From contig JAEWAF010000065.1 in assembly GCA_023391815.1 (NCBI GenBank), positions 1-43,991 on the forward strand: DNA of 43,991 bases, in the 5' to 3' direction. A model generated the notes under the pieces. That model had not been told where the DNA came from. It saw only the letters and a program-made list of their open reading frames with translations, and ran no database searches. Positions 7,089-15,623 of this stretch are shown one piece after another. This stretch comes from Pseudomonadota bacterium (GTDB lineage Bacteria > Pseudomonadota > Gammaproteobacteria > Steroidobacterales > Steroidobacteraceae). A program made the position numbers and the translations under genes. The stretch's first letter is position 1. The number at the start of each line of letters is the position of its first letter.

Positions 7089-7736
7089 ATGGCTAGAGAA
7101 CCCAGCAATCGCCGCGCCGTCGGCAAAAGCACCGCCCCGATCGGCAAACCGGCACCGAATCGCCTGCGCATCGTCGGCGGCCGCTGGCGCGGCATGCGGA
7201 TCGATTTTCCCGCGATCGAGGCGATTCGCCCGTCGCCGGACCGGGTCCGCGAGACGCTGTTCAACTGGTTACAGCAGCACATCTCCGGCGCGCGCTGCCT
7301 GGATCTTTTCGCGGGCAGCGGTGCGTTGGGCATCGAAGCGCTGTCGCGTGGCGCGTCGGCGGTGACGTTTGTCGACCGCGAGCCGCGGGTGGGCCGTCAC
7401 TTGACGCAGACCCTGGAGCGCTTGGGCGCCAGCGGCGCGACTGTCAAAATCGAAGAGGCGAGCCGTTTCCTGGAGCGAACGCCGCAGCCATTCGACGTGG
7501 TGTTTCTCGATCCGCCGTTCGCTTCGACGCTGCTCCAGTCGGTATTCACCAGGTTGCCGCAAGGTTGGCTGGCGCCGGAGGCGCACATCTACGTGGAATG
7601 CCCGGCCGACACCCCGCTGCCGCCGTTGGCGGCCGGGTGGAGCGTGTACCGTTCCAAGCAGGCCGGCCAGGTCGGCTATCATCTGCTGCGAGTCACAACG
7701 GCTCGCATCCGTTCCGCTGAAGAGGTTTCGCCATGA
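7089..7736 (+). CDS. rsmD: 16S rRNA (guanine-966-N2)-methyltransferase RsmD
   Basis: A 215-residue class I SAM-dependent methyltransferase expected to methylate G966 of 16S rRNA in the 30S subunit. The SAM-binding motif LDLFAGSGALGIEAL sits near residues 60-75 and the catalytic DPPF motif (VFLDPPF) near 140. The family marker RIVGGRWRG occurs near the N terminus and RPSPDRVRETLFNWL just before the fold. The stop overlaps the coaD start by 4 bp (ATGA), so the pair is probably translated together, as in many proteobacteria. The N terminus is about 20 residues longer than usual and basic. Confidence 0.94.
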   Translation: MAREPSNRRAVGKSTAPIGKPAPNRLRIVGGRWRGMRIDFPAIEAIRPSPDRVRETLFNWLQQHISGARCLDLFAGSGALGIEALSRGASAVTFVDREPRVGRHLTQTLERLGASGATVKIEEASRFLERTPQPFDVVFLDPPFASTLLQSVFTRLPQGWLAPEAHIYVECPADTPLPPLAAGWSVYRSKQAGQVGYHLLRVTTARIRSAEEVSP

Positions 7737-8227
7737 CCGGCGCCATGTATCCCGGCACCTTCGACCCGATGACCAATGGCCACTATGACCTGGTGCGTCG
7801 TGCCGCCGGCATTTTCGATCGCGTCGTGGTCGCAGTCGCCGCCAATCCGGGCAAGGCGCCGCTGTTCACGCTGGAAGAGCGCGTCGAGCTGGCGCGCGAA
7901 GTGCTGCACGATATTCCCAACGTCGAGATCACCGGTTACTCGGGCCTCACCGTCGAGTTCGCTCGACAACATGGGTTGGGCGTGGTGGTGCGCGGCTTGC
8001 GAGCGGTCTCGGATTTCGAGTTCGAGTTTCAGCTGGCGACCATGAGCCGACATCTGTCGGATAAAGTGGATTACGTGTTCCTGACACCCACCGAACAGTT
8101 CAATTTCATTTCTTCCACGCTGGTGCGCGAGATCGCCAGTCTCGGCGGCAACGTCGCGCAGTTCGTTCATCCCACCGTCGAGGCTGCCTTGCAGCGCGCC
8201 TGGGCCAAGCGCCGCGCGCAGCAGTAA
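7733..8227 (+). CDS. coaD: Phosphopantetheine adenylyltransferase CoaD
   Basis: A 164-residue cytosolic enzyme converting 4'-phosphopantetheine and ATP to dephospho-CoA, the penultimate step of CoA synthesis. The nucleotidyltransferase signature GTFDPMTNGH is near residues 8-17 and the second ATP motif NFISSTLVREI near 122-132. VVRGLRAVSDFEFEFQ is a family hallmark. The length is normal. The start overlaps rsmD; an alternative Met three codons later (MYPGTFDP) matches most homologues equally well. The CoA-synthesis enzyme CoaBC is encoded about 6 kb downstream. Confidence 0.96.
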   Translation: MTGAMYPGTFDPMTNGHYDLVRRAAGIFDRVVVAVAANPGKAPLFTLEERVELAREVLHDIPNVEITGYSGLTVEFARQHGLGVVVRGLRAVSDFEFEFQLATMSRHLSDKVDYVFLTPTEQFNFISSTLVREIASLGGNVAQFVHPTVEAALQRAWAKRRAQQ

Positions 8228-8281
8228 GTTTCTCGCCGTTCGGCGCTCGCCCCGTTTGTGGGCGCTCGCATTGAAGATCCC

Positions 8282-9944
8282 ATGAAAGTCATTCCGCTGC
8301 TTCGGATCCGTGTTCTATTGATTGCAGTCTTCGTGTTGCCGCTGGCGACGCTGGCGGATCAGCCGGAGCGACCGGGCAAAGCGGGTATCGCCAGCGCGCA
8401 TCAGCTGGCGACCGAAGCGGGCATGGAGATTCTTCGTCAGGGCGGCAATGCATTCGATGCAGCGGTGGCTGTGAGCGCCGCGCTTGCGGTGGTGGAGCCG
8501 AGCAGTTCGGGATTGGGCGGCGGTGCTTTCTGGTTGTTACATCGCGCCTCCGACGGTTTGGACACGATGGTCGATGCGCGCGAAGTCGCGCCTCGCGCCG
8601 CCACTCGCGACATGTTTCTCGATGAGAAAGGCGATGTGGTCCAAGGTCGCTCCACCTCGACCGCGCTCGCCGCCGGCATCCCGGGTGAGCCTGCCGGTTT
8701 CGAATATGTTTCCAAGACATACGGCAAGCTGCCGTTCAAGACGGTACTCCAGCCAGCCATTCGCCTGGCTCGCGAAGGTTTTCCACTGAACGATCGACAA
8801 GCGTGAGACGTTCAACGCGGGCGCCGCGGCGAAGATATTTCTTGATAAGGGCCAGGTGCCCGCGGTCGGCTTCATCATCAAACAACCGGAGTTGGCGAAG
8901 ACGTTGACCGCGCTCGCCGAGCGCGGCGCCGATGGCTTCTACAAAGGTCCGGTGGCGAAGCAACTCGTCGATGGCGTGAAGAAGATGGGCGGCATCTGGT
9001 CGCTGCAGGATCTCTCCGAGTACAAAGTCAAAGAACGCAAGCCGTTGTACGGCGAGTATCGGGGCGCGCGCGTGATCACCGCGCCCCCGCCGTCGTCGGG
9101 CGGTATCGGTCTGATCAATGCACTGAATATTCTTTCCGGCTACGACTTGAAGGCGGTCGACGATGCGACGCGCGTGCATCTGATCGTCGAGGCGGCTCGG
9201 CGCGTGCATCGTGATCGAGCCGAATATCTCGGCGATCCGGACTTCGTGAATGTGCCGATCTTTCAGTTGTTGAGTCCGTACTACGCCGCCGGTCAGCGCG
9301 CCTCGATCCGCATGGATCGCGCGACGCCCAGCGATGCGCTGCCCAGTATCGCGGCCGCGCCGGCGGGCCCCCAGACCACTCACTTCTCCATCATCGATGC
9401 CGACGGCAATCGGGTGGCGGGCACCATGTCGATCAATTTTTTCTTCGGCTCGGGCTTGATGGTGCCCGGCGTCGGCATTCTGCTGAATAACGAAATGGAT
9501 GATTTCGTTGCCAAAGCCGGCGTGCCGAATGGCTTTCGCCTGGTCGGCGCCGAAACGAACGCGATCGCGCCGGGCAAGCGGCCGTTGTCGAGCATGACGC
9601 CCACCTTCGTCGAACGCCCGGAGGGCGTGATGGTGCTCGGCACGCCGGGCGGCAGTTACATCATGGGCATGGTGTTGCTCGCGACGCTGGACTGGATGGA
9701 AGGAATGTCGCCCGAGGAGCTGGTGAAGAAGGGCCGTTTCCACCATCAATACATGCCCGACGTGTTGTCGTTCGAGCCCGGCGCGCTCAGCGCCGTCGAG
9801 CGGGCCACGCTCAAGAAATACGGCCACACCCTGCGCGAGTCGCGCCAGCCCGGCAACATGCAAATAGTCACCTGGGACTACAAGACCCGCAAGGTTGAAG
9901 CCGTATCCGACCCGCGTGGCGTGGGCGTTGGCGTTGTCTACTAA
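8282..9944 (+). pseudogene. ggt: Gamma-glutamyltransferase, interrupted by a frameshift
   Basis: The reading frame starts with a signal peptide (MKVIPLLRIRVLLIAV...), covers the N-terminal half of GGT (GGNAFDAAVAVSAALAVVEP), and stops at a TGA at 8804-8806. Homology resumes immediately in the next frame (ETFNAGAAAKIFLDKG from about 8805) and runs to 9944 through the autoprocessing/nucleophile Thr (PQTTHFSIIDADGN), LLNNEMDDF, PLSSMTPT and GTPGGSYIM. Known GGTs have about 28 residues between the GF and IF points that flank the break, against about 19 here, so a small deletion plus frameshift is likely rather than a pure single-base error. GTG at 8258 is an alternative start, and the second half could begin at GTG 8856. 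All catalytic residues survive, so inactivation may be recent or a sequencing artefact. Confidence 0.85.
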
Positions 9945-10015
9945 CGAGTCAACGTCAGCTGCGCATGTTAGTCAGTTAAACCTCCCGGCGCGGCATCCCG
10001 ACAGGGACGCAAGCG

Positions 10016-10831
10016 CTACTTCTGACACTGCGGACAGAAATACGTCGAGCGCTGTCCTTGTACGAAATGTTTGATCGGTGTCTTACACACTCGACACGGA
10101 TCCTTGGTCCGCTCGTACACATACAGCTTCTGGCGAAAATACCCCGGCATGCCCTCCGGGTTGATGTAGTCGCGCAGCGTCGTGCCGCCTTCGCGAATTG
10201 CATCGTTCAGCACGTCCTTGATCGCTTTCACCAACGCATCGAGCTCAGGTCGCTTCAGTCGACCCGCCGCGCGCCGAGGTCGCACGCCGGCGCGAAACAA
10301 CGCCTCGCTCGCGTAAATGTTGCCAACGCCCACGACGACCTGGCCGTTCATGATGAGCTGTTTGATCGCGACGCTGCGACCCTTCACGGCCCGTGCCAGA
10401 TATTCACCATCGAATTCGTCAGAGAGCGGTTCAGGCGCCAGCGGCTTGAGCAGCTTGTGTTCGAGTGGATCGCCGTCAGTCCACAAAAGACTGCCGAAAC
10501 GTCGCGGATCGTTGAACCGCAGGCACTGCCCCGTCGTTATGACGATGTCCACGTGATCGTGCATGGACGGCGGCGTGGCCGCTGGCAGAACGCGCAGACT
10601 GCCCGACATCCCGAGATGCAGGATCATGCTGCCGCGTTCGAGATCGAACACCAGATATTTGGCGCGTCGTCGCAGCTGAACCACGCGCTGACCGGCCGCC
10701 AGTTCAGGCAGCTGCTTGGGTACGCGCCATCGCAACCGTGGCTCGCGCACGATCACCTTCTGGATGACCTGTCCGAGGACCGAGGGCTCGATTCCGCGGC
10801 GGGTAGTTTCTACTTCAGGCAGTTCAGGCAT
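10016..10831 (-). CDS. mutM: Formamidopyrimidine-DNA glycosylase MutM (Fpg)
   Basis: A 271-residue bifunctional base-excision repair enzyme that removes 8-oxoguanine and formamidopyrimidines and cleaves the abasic site. The N terminus MPELPEVE places the catalytic Pro2 and Glu3; the conserved Lys of RRRAKYLVF is near residue 58. A helix-two-turn-helix region contains GVGNIYASEALF. The C-terminal zinc finger has the CxxC-x16-CxxC pattern (CRVC ... CPQC, about residues 248-270). It is a single gene, divergent from the desaturase gene by 200 bp. Confidence 0.97.
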   Translation of the reverse strand: MPELPEVETTRRGIEPSVLGQVIQKVIVREPRLRWRVPKQLPELAAGQRVVQLRRRAKYLVFDLERGSMILHLGMSGSLRVLPAATPPSMHDHVDIVITTGQCLRFNDPRRFGSLLWTDGDPLEHKLLKPLAPEPLSDEFDGEYLARAVKGRSVAIKQLIMNGQVVVGVGNIYASEALFRAGVRPRRAAGRLKRPELDALVKAIKDVLNDAIREGGTTLRDYINPEGMPGYFRQKLYVYERTKDPCRVCKTPIKHFVQGQRSTYFCPQCQK

Positions 10832-10938
10832 GACAGTCGCGATCGGGACCTGCGTGATTTTTTACCCATTGAAAGGCGCGCATCGGCCTTCAACATAGCT
10901 GGACCCTGCGTGACACCGCTGCTCAGGGAATGGCTCAT

Positions 10939-10967
10939 TTGTGAGGGCTTTCGGGGTCCGTTATAGT
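10939..10967 (+). promoter_or_regulatory. Sigma-70 promoter of the desaturase gene
   Basis: TTGTGA (10939-10944), a 17-bp spacer and TATAGT (10962-10967) form a good housekeeping promoter. A start near 10974 gives a leader of about 58 nt before the GTG at 11032. Confidence 0.65.
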
Positions 10968-11031
10968 CCGGCAGCTGCGTTTTTCAATCCTATACGCTTG
11001 CGTAAGCTTTGCGGTCTTTGCAGGGGCATCC

Positions 11032-12222
11032 GTGAATCTCGATTTTCTGTACGGCGTTTTCAACCTCAGTTTCTGGGAATACGTGCTGGTCACCTTCGTG
11101 CTGATCCAGATCACGTTCATGGGCGTCACGCTCTATCTGCACCGGGATGCCACCCATCGCGCGCTCGATCTGCATCCGGCGCTGCGCCACTTCTTCCGCT
11201 TCTGGTTGTGGATGACCTCGGGCATCGTCACCAAGGAATGGGTGGCCGTGCATCGCAAGCATCACGCCCGTTGCGAGACGCCGGAAGACCCGCACAGCCC
11301 GGTCATCGTCGGCTTGAAAAAGGTGCTGCTGGAAGGCGCCGAGCTGTATCAGGCGGCCGCTCGCGATCCGGAAGTGACCGAGAAATTCGGTCGCGGTACG
11401 CCCAACGACTGGATGGAGCGCAACGTCTATTCCAGGTATCGGAACATGGGCATCGTGCTGCTGATCGTCACCGATCTGGTGCTGTTCGGCGTGCCGGGCA
11501 TCATCATCATGGCGGCGCAGTTGATGGCGAATCCGCTGCTCGCGGCCGGCGTCGTCAACGGCGTGGGCCACTACTACGGCTATCGCAATTTCGAGTGCGC
11601 CGACGCGGCTCGCAACGTCTCGCCCTGGGGCTTGCTGCTCGCCGGCGAAGAACTGCACAACAACCACCATGCTTTCCCGAGCTCGGCGAAGTTCTCGGTG
11701 CAGCGCTGGGAATTCGATATCGGCTGGCTCTATATCACCGTCTTCAAGGCACTGGGGCTGGCTCGTGTCCTGCGCACCGCGCCGGAGCCTGTGAAGGTCG
11801 AGCCTCGCGTGCATATCGATCTGGAGAACGTCCGGGCCGTGATCGTGAACCGCATGCATGTCCTGCGTGACTACACCCGCAACGTGACGTTGCCGGTGTT
11901 CCGTGAAGAGCTGCGTAATGCCGGTGGCGTGTTGAGTGGTCGCGTTCGCAAACTGCTGGTGCGCGAGCCGGCGCTACTCGACGTGCAAGCCCGCTCACGA
12001 CTGAGCGAAGTGCTGGCGGCGAACCAGACGCTCAAGACCGTCCACGAATTCCGCGAGCGCCTGGCGGTGATGTGGAGCGGGGCGAACATGAGCAACGAAA
12101 AGCTCATTCAGCACTTGCGCGAGCTGATCGCCCAGGCCGAAGCCAGCGGCATCAAGGTGCTGCAGGATTTCGCCAACACCCTGCGCAGCTACTCGATGCC
12201 GATGCAGCCGCACGCGGCCTGA
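11032..12222 (+). CDS. Membrane fatty-acid (delta-9 type) desaturase
   Basis: A 396-residue di-iron membrane desaturase that would introduce a cis double bond into acyl-CoA or phospholipid acyl chains. Three histidine boxes are intact: HRDATH (residues 37-42), HRKHH (74-78) and HNNHH in the second half. Two hydrophobic hairpins (about 10-35 and 140-165) anchor it. The length and order match the Pseudomonas DesA/DesB type, with a C-terminal cytosolic region of about 110 residues. The start is GTG, with AGGGGC upstream. A strong promoter and an intrinsic terminator frame it, so it is a single-gene unit. Exact acyl substrate and position are inferred. Confidence 0.88.
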   Translation: MNLDFLYGVFNLSFWEYVLVTFVLIQITFMGVTLYLHRDATHRALDLHPALRHFFRFWLWMTSGIVTKEWVAVHRKHHARCETPEDPHSPVIVGLKKVLLEGAELYQAAARDPEVTEKFGRGTPNDWMERNVYSRYRNMGIVLLIVTDLVLFGVPGIIIMAAQLMANPLLAAGVVNGVGHYYGYRNFECADAARNVSPWGLLLAGEELHNNHHAFPSSAKFSVQRWEFDIGWLYITVFKALGLARVLRTAPEPVKVEPRVHIDLENVRAVIVNRMHVLRDYTRNVTLPVFREELRNAGGVLSGRVRKLLVREPALLDVQARSRLSEVLAANQTLKTVHEFRERLAVMWSGANMSNEKLIQHLRELIAQAEASGIKVLQDFANTLRSYSMPMQPHAA

Positions 12223-12251
12223 TCTCCAGGCGTTGGTCGCGAGGCCGACGG

Positions 12252-12280
12252 AAAAGCCCGCCGAAAGGCGGGCTTTTTAT
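12252..12280 (+). terminator. Intrinsic terminator of the desaturase gene
   Basis: AAAAGCCCGCC (12252-12262) and GGCGGGCTTTT (12267-12277) form an 11-bp stem with a GAAA tetraloop, followed by T and AT. It starts 30 bp after the desaturase stop. Confidence 0.92.
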
Positions 12281-12295
12281 TGGTACCCGAAAAGC

Positions 12296-12320
12296 AAAAG
12301 GCCCACCGAAGTGGGCCTTT
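12296..12320 (-). terminator. Intrinsic terminator of the rpmB-rpmG operon
   Basis: AAAGGCCCAC (12297-12306) and GTGGGCCTTT (12311-12320) form a 10-bp stem around a CGAA loop (TTCG on the minus strand). On the minus strand a TTTT run closes the hairpin, about 40 bp beyond the rpmG stop. Confidence 0.85.
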
Positions 12321-12361
12321 CACCGATTCAGCCAGGCAGCCCGCCGCCAGCGGGCCGTTGC

Positions 12362-12517
12362 TTACTTGATCTTCGCTTCCTTGTAGGCCACGTGCTTGCG
12401 GGCCTTCGGGTCGAACTTGCGCACTTCCATCTTGTCCGGATGCAGACGCTTGTTCTTGGTGGTGGTGTAGTAGTGGCCGGTGCCGGCGGTGGACACGAGC
12501 TTGATCTTTTCGCGCAT
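12362..12517 (-). CDS. rpmG: 50S ribosomal protein L33
   Basis: A 51-residue ribosomal protein of the large subunit, near the E site. The translation starts MREKIKLVSTAGTGHYYTTT and ends KHVAYKEAKIK, a full match to the cysteine-free L33 form: the CxxC zinc ribbons of other L33 paralogues are absent. The ribosome-binding site GGAG is 9-12 bp upstream. It lies 18 bp downstream of rpmB in the usual rpmB-rpmG operon. Confidence 0.97.
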   Translation of the reverse strand: MREKIKLVSTAGTGHYYTTTKNKRLHPDKMEVRKFDPKARKHVAYKEAKIK

Positions 12518-12535
12518 GACTACTGCTCCTACCGG

Positions 12536-12772
12536 TTAGACCGCGACGCCTTTGGCGCGCAGTTCGGCAACGACAATCTCGATGCCCTTCTTCTCGATGG
12601 TGCGCAGGCCGCGCGTCGACACGCGCAGGCTGACGAAGCGGCGCTCGCTCTCGACCCAGAAACGCTGCACGTGCAGGTTGGGGAGGAAGCGGCGACGACG
12701 CTTGTTGTTGGCGTGTGACACGGTGTTACCGGTCATCGGCCCCTTGCCGGTGATCTGACAGACTCTGGACAT
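12536..12772 (-). CDS. rpmB: 50S ribosomal protein L28
   Basis: A 78-residue large-subunit protein. The N terminus MSRVCQITGKGPMTGNTVSHA and the following NNKRRRRFLPNLH are diagnostic for L28. The start at 12772 is chosen because the family sequence begins there; an in-frame ATG 24 bp upstream adds non-conserved residues. AGGAAAT upstream is a plausible ribosome-binding site. It is the first gene of the rpmB-rpmG pair. Confidence 0.97.
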   Translation of the reverse strand: MSRVCQITGKGPMTGNTVSHANNKRRRRFLPNLHVQRFWVESERRFVSLRVSTRGLRTIEKKGIEIVVAELRAKGVAV

Positions 12773-12834
12773 GGCGGATTTCCTAATCTGAGGCACGCCG
12801 ATACGCAGACCGGGGGCCTAAAAACGAGTCGCGC

Positions 12835-12863
12835 TTTATACCAGCCGGCGCCGGCTTAGGGAA
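12835..12863 (-). promoter_or_regulatory. Possible sigma-70 promoter of rpmB-rpmG
   Basis: On the minus strand TTCCCT (plus 12858-12863), a 17-bp spacer and TATAAA (plus 12835-12840) precede rpmB by about 60 bp. The -10 is good, the -35 poor. A GCCGGCGCCGGC palindrome fills most of the spacer. Confidence 0.4.
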
Positions 12864-12900
12864 GTCGTCGGCGCCCCGAAAATGCTTGAAAGGCGTTCCT

Positions 12901-13581
12901 TTACAGCCAGCCGCGCTCGGCAAACGACTCGCAGACCCCGTCCCCGACCACCAGATGGTCCAGAACCTTGATATCCACCAGCGCCAGGGCATCCCTCAGT
13001 CGTACCGTCAGATTCCGATCGGCCGGGCTGGGCTCGGCGATGCCGGAGGGGTGATTGTGAACCAGGATCAGCGCGGCGGCGTTGCGCGCCAGGGCTAATC
13101 GAAGCACTTCCCGAGGGTAAACGATCGCCTCGTCGATGGTCCCCCGAAACAGCTCCTCGAAACCGAGCACCCGGTAACGGCTGTCCAGGAGCAGGCAGCA
13201 GAACACCTCGTACGGCAGGTCTCGCAGCCGGAGCTGAACGAATTCCCGCGTTGCCCGGGGATTGTCCAGGGCCGAGCCCACTGTCATCAATTCCTGGTAA
13301 TGGCGACGGGTGAGCTCCAAGGCTGCCTGTAGCACCACATACCGGGCTGTGCCGAAGCCGCGCGCCTTGCATACGCGCGTTTTGTCGGCGGTCAGGAAGG
13401 CCCGCAAAGAACCGAAATCCGCGATCAGATCCCTCGCCAGATCCAACGCGTTTCGACCGCGAACGCCGGTGCCGAGCAGAATGGCGAGCAACTCCGCCTC
13501 GCTCAGGCTGGCCGCGCCTACCTTGAGCAGCTTCTCTCTGGGCCGGTCGTGCTCCGGCCAGTCCCGTATCGATATCGACAT
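12901..13581 (-). CDS. radC: RadC family JAB1/MPN-domain protein
   Basis: A 226-residue protein with an N-terminal helix-hairpin-helix-like part (PREKLLKVGAASLSEAELLAILLGTG) and a C-terminal JAB1/MPN metal-binding domain carrying HNHPSGIAEPSPAD, the metal-ligand motif of the RadC family. Despite the historical name, a DNA-repair role is not firmly established. It is conserved between rpmB/rpmG and coaBC in gammaproteobacteria, as here. GGAGA upstream supports the start. Confidence 0.95.
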   Translation of the reverse strand: MSISIRDWPEHDRPREKLLKVGAASLSEAELLAILLGTGVRGRNALDLARDLIADFGSLRAFLTADKTRVCKARGFGTARYVVLQAALELTRRHYQELMTVGSALDNPRATREFVQLRLRDLPYEVFCCLLLDSRYRVLGFEELFRGTIDEAIVYPREVLRLALARNAAALILVHNHPSGIAEPSPADRNLTVRLRDALALVDIKVLDHLVVGDGVCESFAERGWL

Positions 13582-13884
13582 TCCCTGTCTCCGGCCAACA
13601 ACCCAAGTAACAGCTGCGGGCGGGTCAGTATGACGGCTGATATGAGCGGCCGGGCTCGAACAGGGTGGCGGGCGGTCGCGAAATGATCGCCCCGTGGCGG
13701 GTCAAGTTGGGCTAGGGCGGGTGCGAGCGCAGGGATGCTGATCTGGCGACGAATTCTTCGGAACGGGCCGACTTTGGCCGCCAAGTCGCGCCTGGCGGGC
13801 CGGTCCGGCGCCATAGCCGCGCGGAATGGCTCCATGCGACACGGACGTTTGCCGGGTTTCCGGGCCGCCCCCATAATCGGGTCC
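13582..13884. other. radC-coaBC divergent intergenic region (303 bp)
   Basis: No gene is credible here. The coaBC frame stays open upstream to an ATG at 13735, but those 50 residues do not resemble CoaC. The right end holds the likely coaBC promoter; I find no clear radC promoter apart from weak A/T-rich boxes near 13630. Confidence 0.6.
13849..13877 (+). promoter_or_regulatory. Probable leaderless promoter of coaBC
   Basis: TTGCCG (13849-13854), 17 bp, CATAAT (13872-13877). The ATG at 13885 lies where transcription should begin (7-8 nt past the -10), and no Shine-Dalgarno sequence is present. Confidence 0.5.
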
Positions 13885-15135
13885 ATGAGCTCGCAGCCTC
13901 GCAAAATTCTTCTGGGTGTCACGGGCGGCATCGCGGCCTACAAAAGCCCGGACCTGGTGCGCCGACTGATGGACCAGGGCGCCGAAGTCCAGGTCGTCAT
14001 GTCACGCGGCGCTCAGCAATTCGTCACCGCGCTCACGTTCCAGGCCGTTTCCGGCCGGCCGGTGCGCGATGACTTGTGGGACGAGAGTGGCGAGGCGGCC
14101 ATGGGGCATATCGAGCTGGCCCGCTGGGCGGACGAGATCGTGATCGCGCCCGCGACGGCGGACTTCATCGCCAAGCTCACTCACGGATTCGCGGAAGATC
14201 TGCTGACGACACTGTGCCTGGCCACGACCGCGCCGATCACGATTGCCCCGGCGATGAATCGTCAGATGTGGGCGAATCCCGCCACTCAAGCAAACGTTCG
14301 TATTTTGAAAGAGCGCGGCGTGCGCGTGCTCGGCCCGGCGAGTGGCGAGCAGGCATGTGGCGAAGTGGGCGTCGGGCGCATGCTCGAGCCGACACAGATC
14401 GCCGCTGAAGTGTTCACGACGCGTGGCGGCGCCGGTCCGCTGCAAGGGTTGAAAGTCGTGGTCACCGCGGGCCCGACGCGCGAGAAGATCGATCCGGTGC
14501 GATTCATCAGCAATCGCAGCTCCGGCAAGATGGGTTATGCAGTTGCTGAAGCTGCGCGCGAAGCAGGGGCTCACGTCGTATTGGTGAGTGGCCCTGTCCA
14601 GATTCCCACGCCGCGCGGTGTCGAGCGTGTCGAGGTGGAAAGCGCCGAGCAAATGTTGAGCGCCGTTCAGAGCAACGTCGTCGGGGCGGATATTTTCATC
14701 GCCGCGGCCGCCGTTTCGGATTATCGCTGTCGCGAGATCGCCTGCGAGAAGATCAAGAAGACCAGTGACACGCTGAATCTCGCACTGGCCCGCGCACCCG
14801 ATGTGCTCGCCACGGTGTCCCGTAACGAATCGCGTCCCTTCCTGGTCGGCTTCGCGGCCGAGACCGAGCACGTCGAGCGTAACGCGCTCACCAAGCTCGC
14901 CAATAAGAACCTGGACATGATCGCCGCCAACAAAGTCGGCGACGGTCTGGCGTTCGACAAGGACGACAACGCGCTGACGATCTATTGGAAGGACGGCAAG
15001 CGCGAGCTCTCGCTCACCAGCAAGGCGGCCCTCGCGCGCCAGCTGGTGGAACTGATCGCCGAGCGCTATCGGGCGCGCGGCGAGCCTCAAAACCAGAACA
15101 CAACGCCTGCTTTAACCGCCGCTCATGCCCGCTGA
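13885..15135 (+). CDS. coaBC: Bifunctional phosphopantothenoylcysteine decarboxylase/synthetase CoaBC
   Basis: A 416-residue two-domain enzyme of coenzyme A synthesis. The N-terminal CoaC domain (about 1-185, flavodoxin-like FMN fold) decarboxylates phosphopantothenoylcysteine: GVTGGIAAYKS binds FMN, PAMNRQMW is the substrate motif and ACGEVGVGRM holds the catalytic Cys. The C-terminal CoaB domain (about 190-400) couples cysteine using CTP: FISNRSSGKMGYA, AAAVSDYRC and the KIKK stretch. The start at MSSQPRKILLG matches the family; the upstream in-frame ATG is rejected. The stop overlaps dut by 11 bp, the typical coaBC-dut order. Confidence 0.96.
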   Translation: MSSQPRKILLGVTGGIAAYKSPDLVRRLMDQGAEVQVVMSRGAQQFVTALTFQAVSGRPVRDDLWDESGEAAMGHIELARWADEIVIAPATADFIAKLTHGFAEDLLTTLCLATTAPITIAPAMNRQMWANPATQANVRILKERGVRVLGPASGEQACGEVGVGRMLEPTQIAAEVFTTRGGAGPLQGLKVVVTAGPTREKIDPVRFISNRSSGKMGYAVAEAAREAGAHVVLVSGPVQIPTPRGVERVEVESAEQMLSAVQSNVVGADIFIAAAAVSDYRCREIACEKIKKTSDTLNLALARAPDVLATVSRNESRPFLVGFAAETEHVERNALTKLANKNLDMIAANKVGDGLAFDKDDNALTIYWKDGKRELSLTSKAALARQLVELIAERYRARGEPQNQNTTPALTAAHAR

Positions 15136-15613
15136 TGGAACCTTCGGTGACGGCGCCCGCCGTCGCCTGCAGATTCGTGTGCTCGATCCCCGGATCGGTC
15201 GCGACTATCCCTTGCCTCAATACGCGACGTCGGGTTCGGCGGGTGTGGACCTGCGCGCCTGCATCGATGCGCCGCTCGAGTTGCATCCGGGCGATACGCA
15301 ACTGATTCCCTCGGGTATCGCGATCTATCTGCACGATCCAGGCTATGCGGCCATCGTCCTGCCGCGCTCGGGACTCGGTCACAAGCACGGCATCGTGCTC
15401 GGCAACCTGGTCGGACTGATCGACTCGGACTATCAGGGCCAGATTTTCGTGTCGTGCTGGAATCGTGGGCAGAGCACGTTCACGATTCAGCCGGGCGAGC
15501 GTATCGCGCAGCTGGTGGTGGTGCCGGTGGTGCAGGTCGAGTTCGACGTGGTAAACGAATTCGTCGCCACCGAGCGTGGCGCGGGCGGCTTCGGCAGCTC
15601 CGGCCGCGGCTGA
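15125..15613 (+). CDS. dut: Deoxyuridine 5'-triphosphate nucleotidohydrolase (dUTPase)
   Basis: A 162-residue trimeric dUTPase, hydrolysing dUTP to dUMP and pyrophosphate to keep uracil out of DNA and feed dTMP synthesis. Motifs in order: ATSGSAGVDLRA (1), LPRSGLGHKHGI (2), GNLVGLIDSDYQG (3, with catalytic Asp), RIAQLVVVPV (4), and the C-terminal arm RGAGGFGSSG (5). The N terminus carries about 12 extra residues. The start overlaps the coaBC 3' end by 11 bp, suggesting coupled translation. Confidence 0.96.
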   Translation: MPADGTFGDGARRRLQIRVLDPRIGRDYPLPQYATSGSAGVDLRACIDAPLELHPGDTQLIPSGIAIYLHDPGYAAIVLPRSGLGHKHGIVLGNLVGLIDSDYQGQIFVSCWNRGQSTFTIQPGERIAQLVVVPVVQVEFDVVNEFVATERGAGGFGSSGRG

Positions 15614-15623
15614 GCGACGCGAA

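Noticed and set aside
12233..12718. 161-codon plus-strand frame across the rpmG-rpmB region
   Set aside because: It reads through two intrinsic terminators and over two conserved ribosomal protein genes on the other strand.
13735..13884. Upstream in-frame extension of coaBC
   Set aside because: The 50 added residues are Arg-rich and unlike CoaC, whereas the 13885 start matches the family and its promoter.
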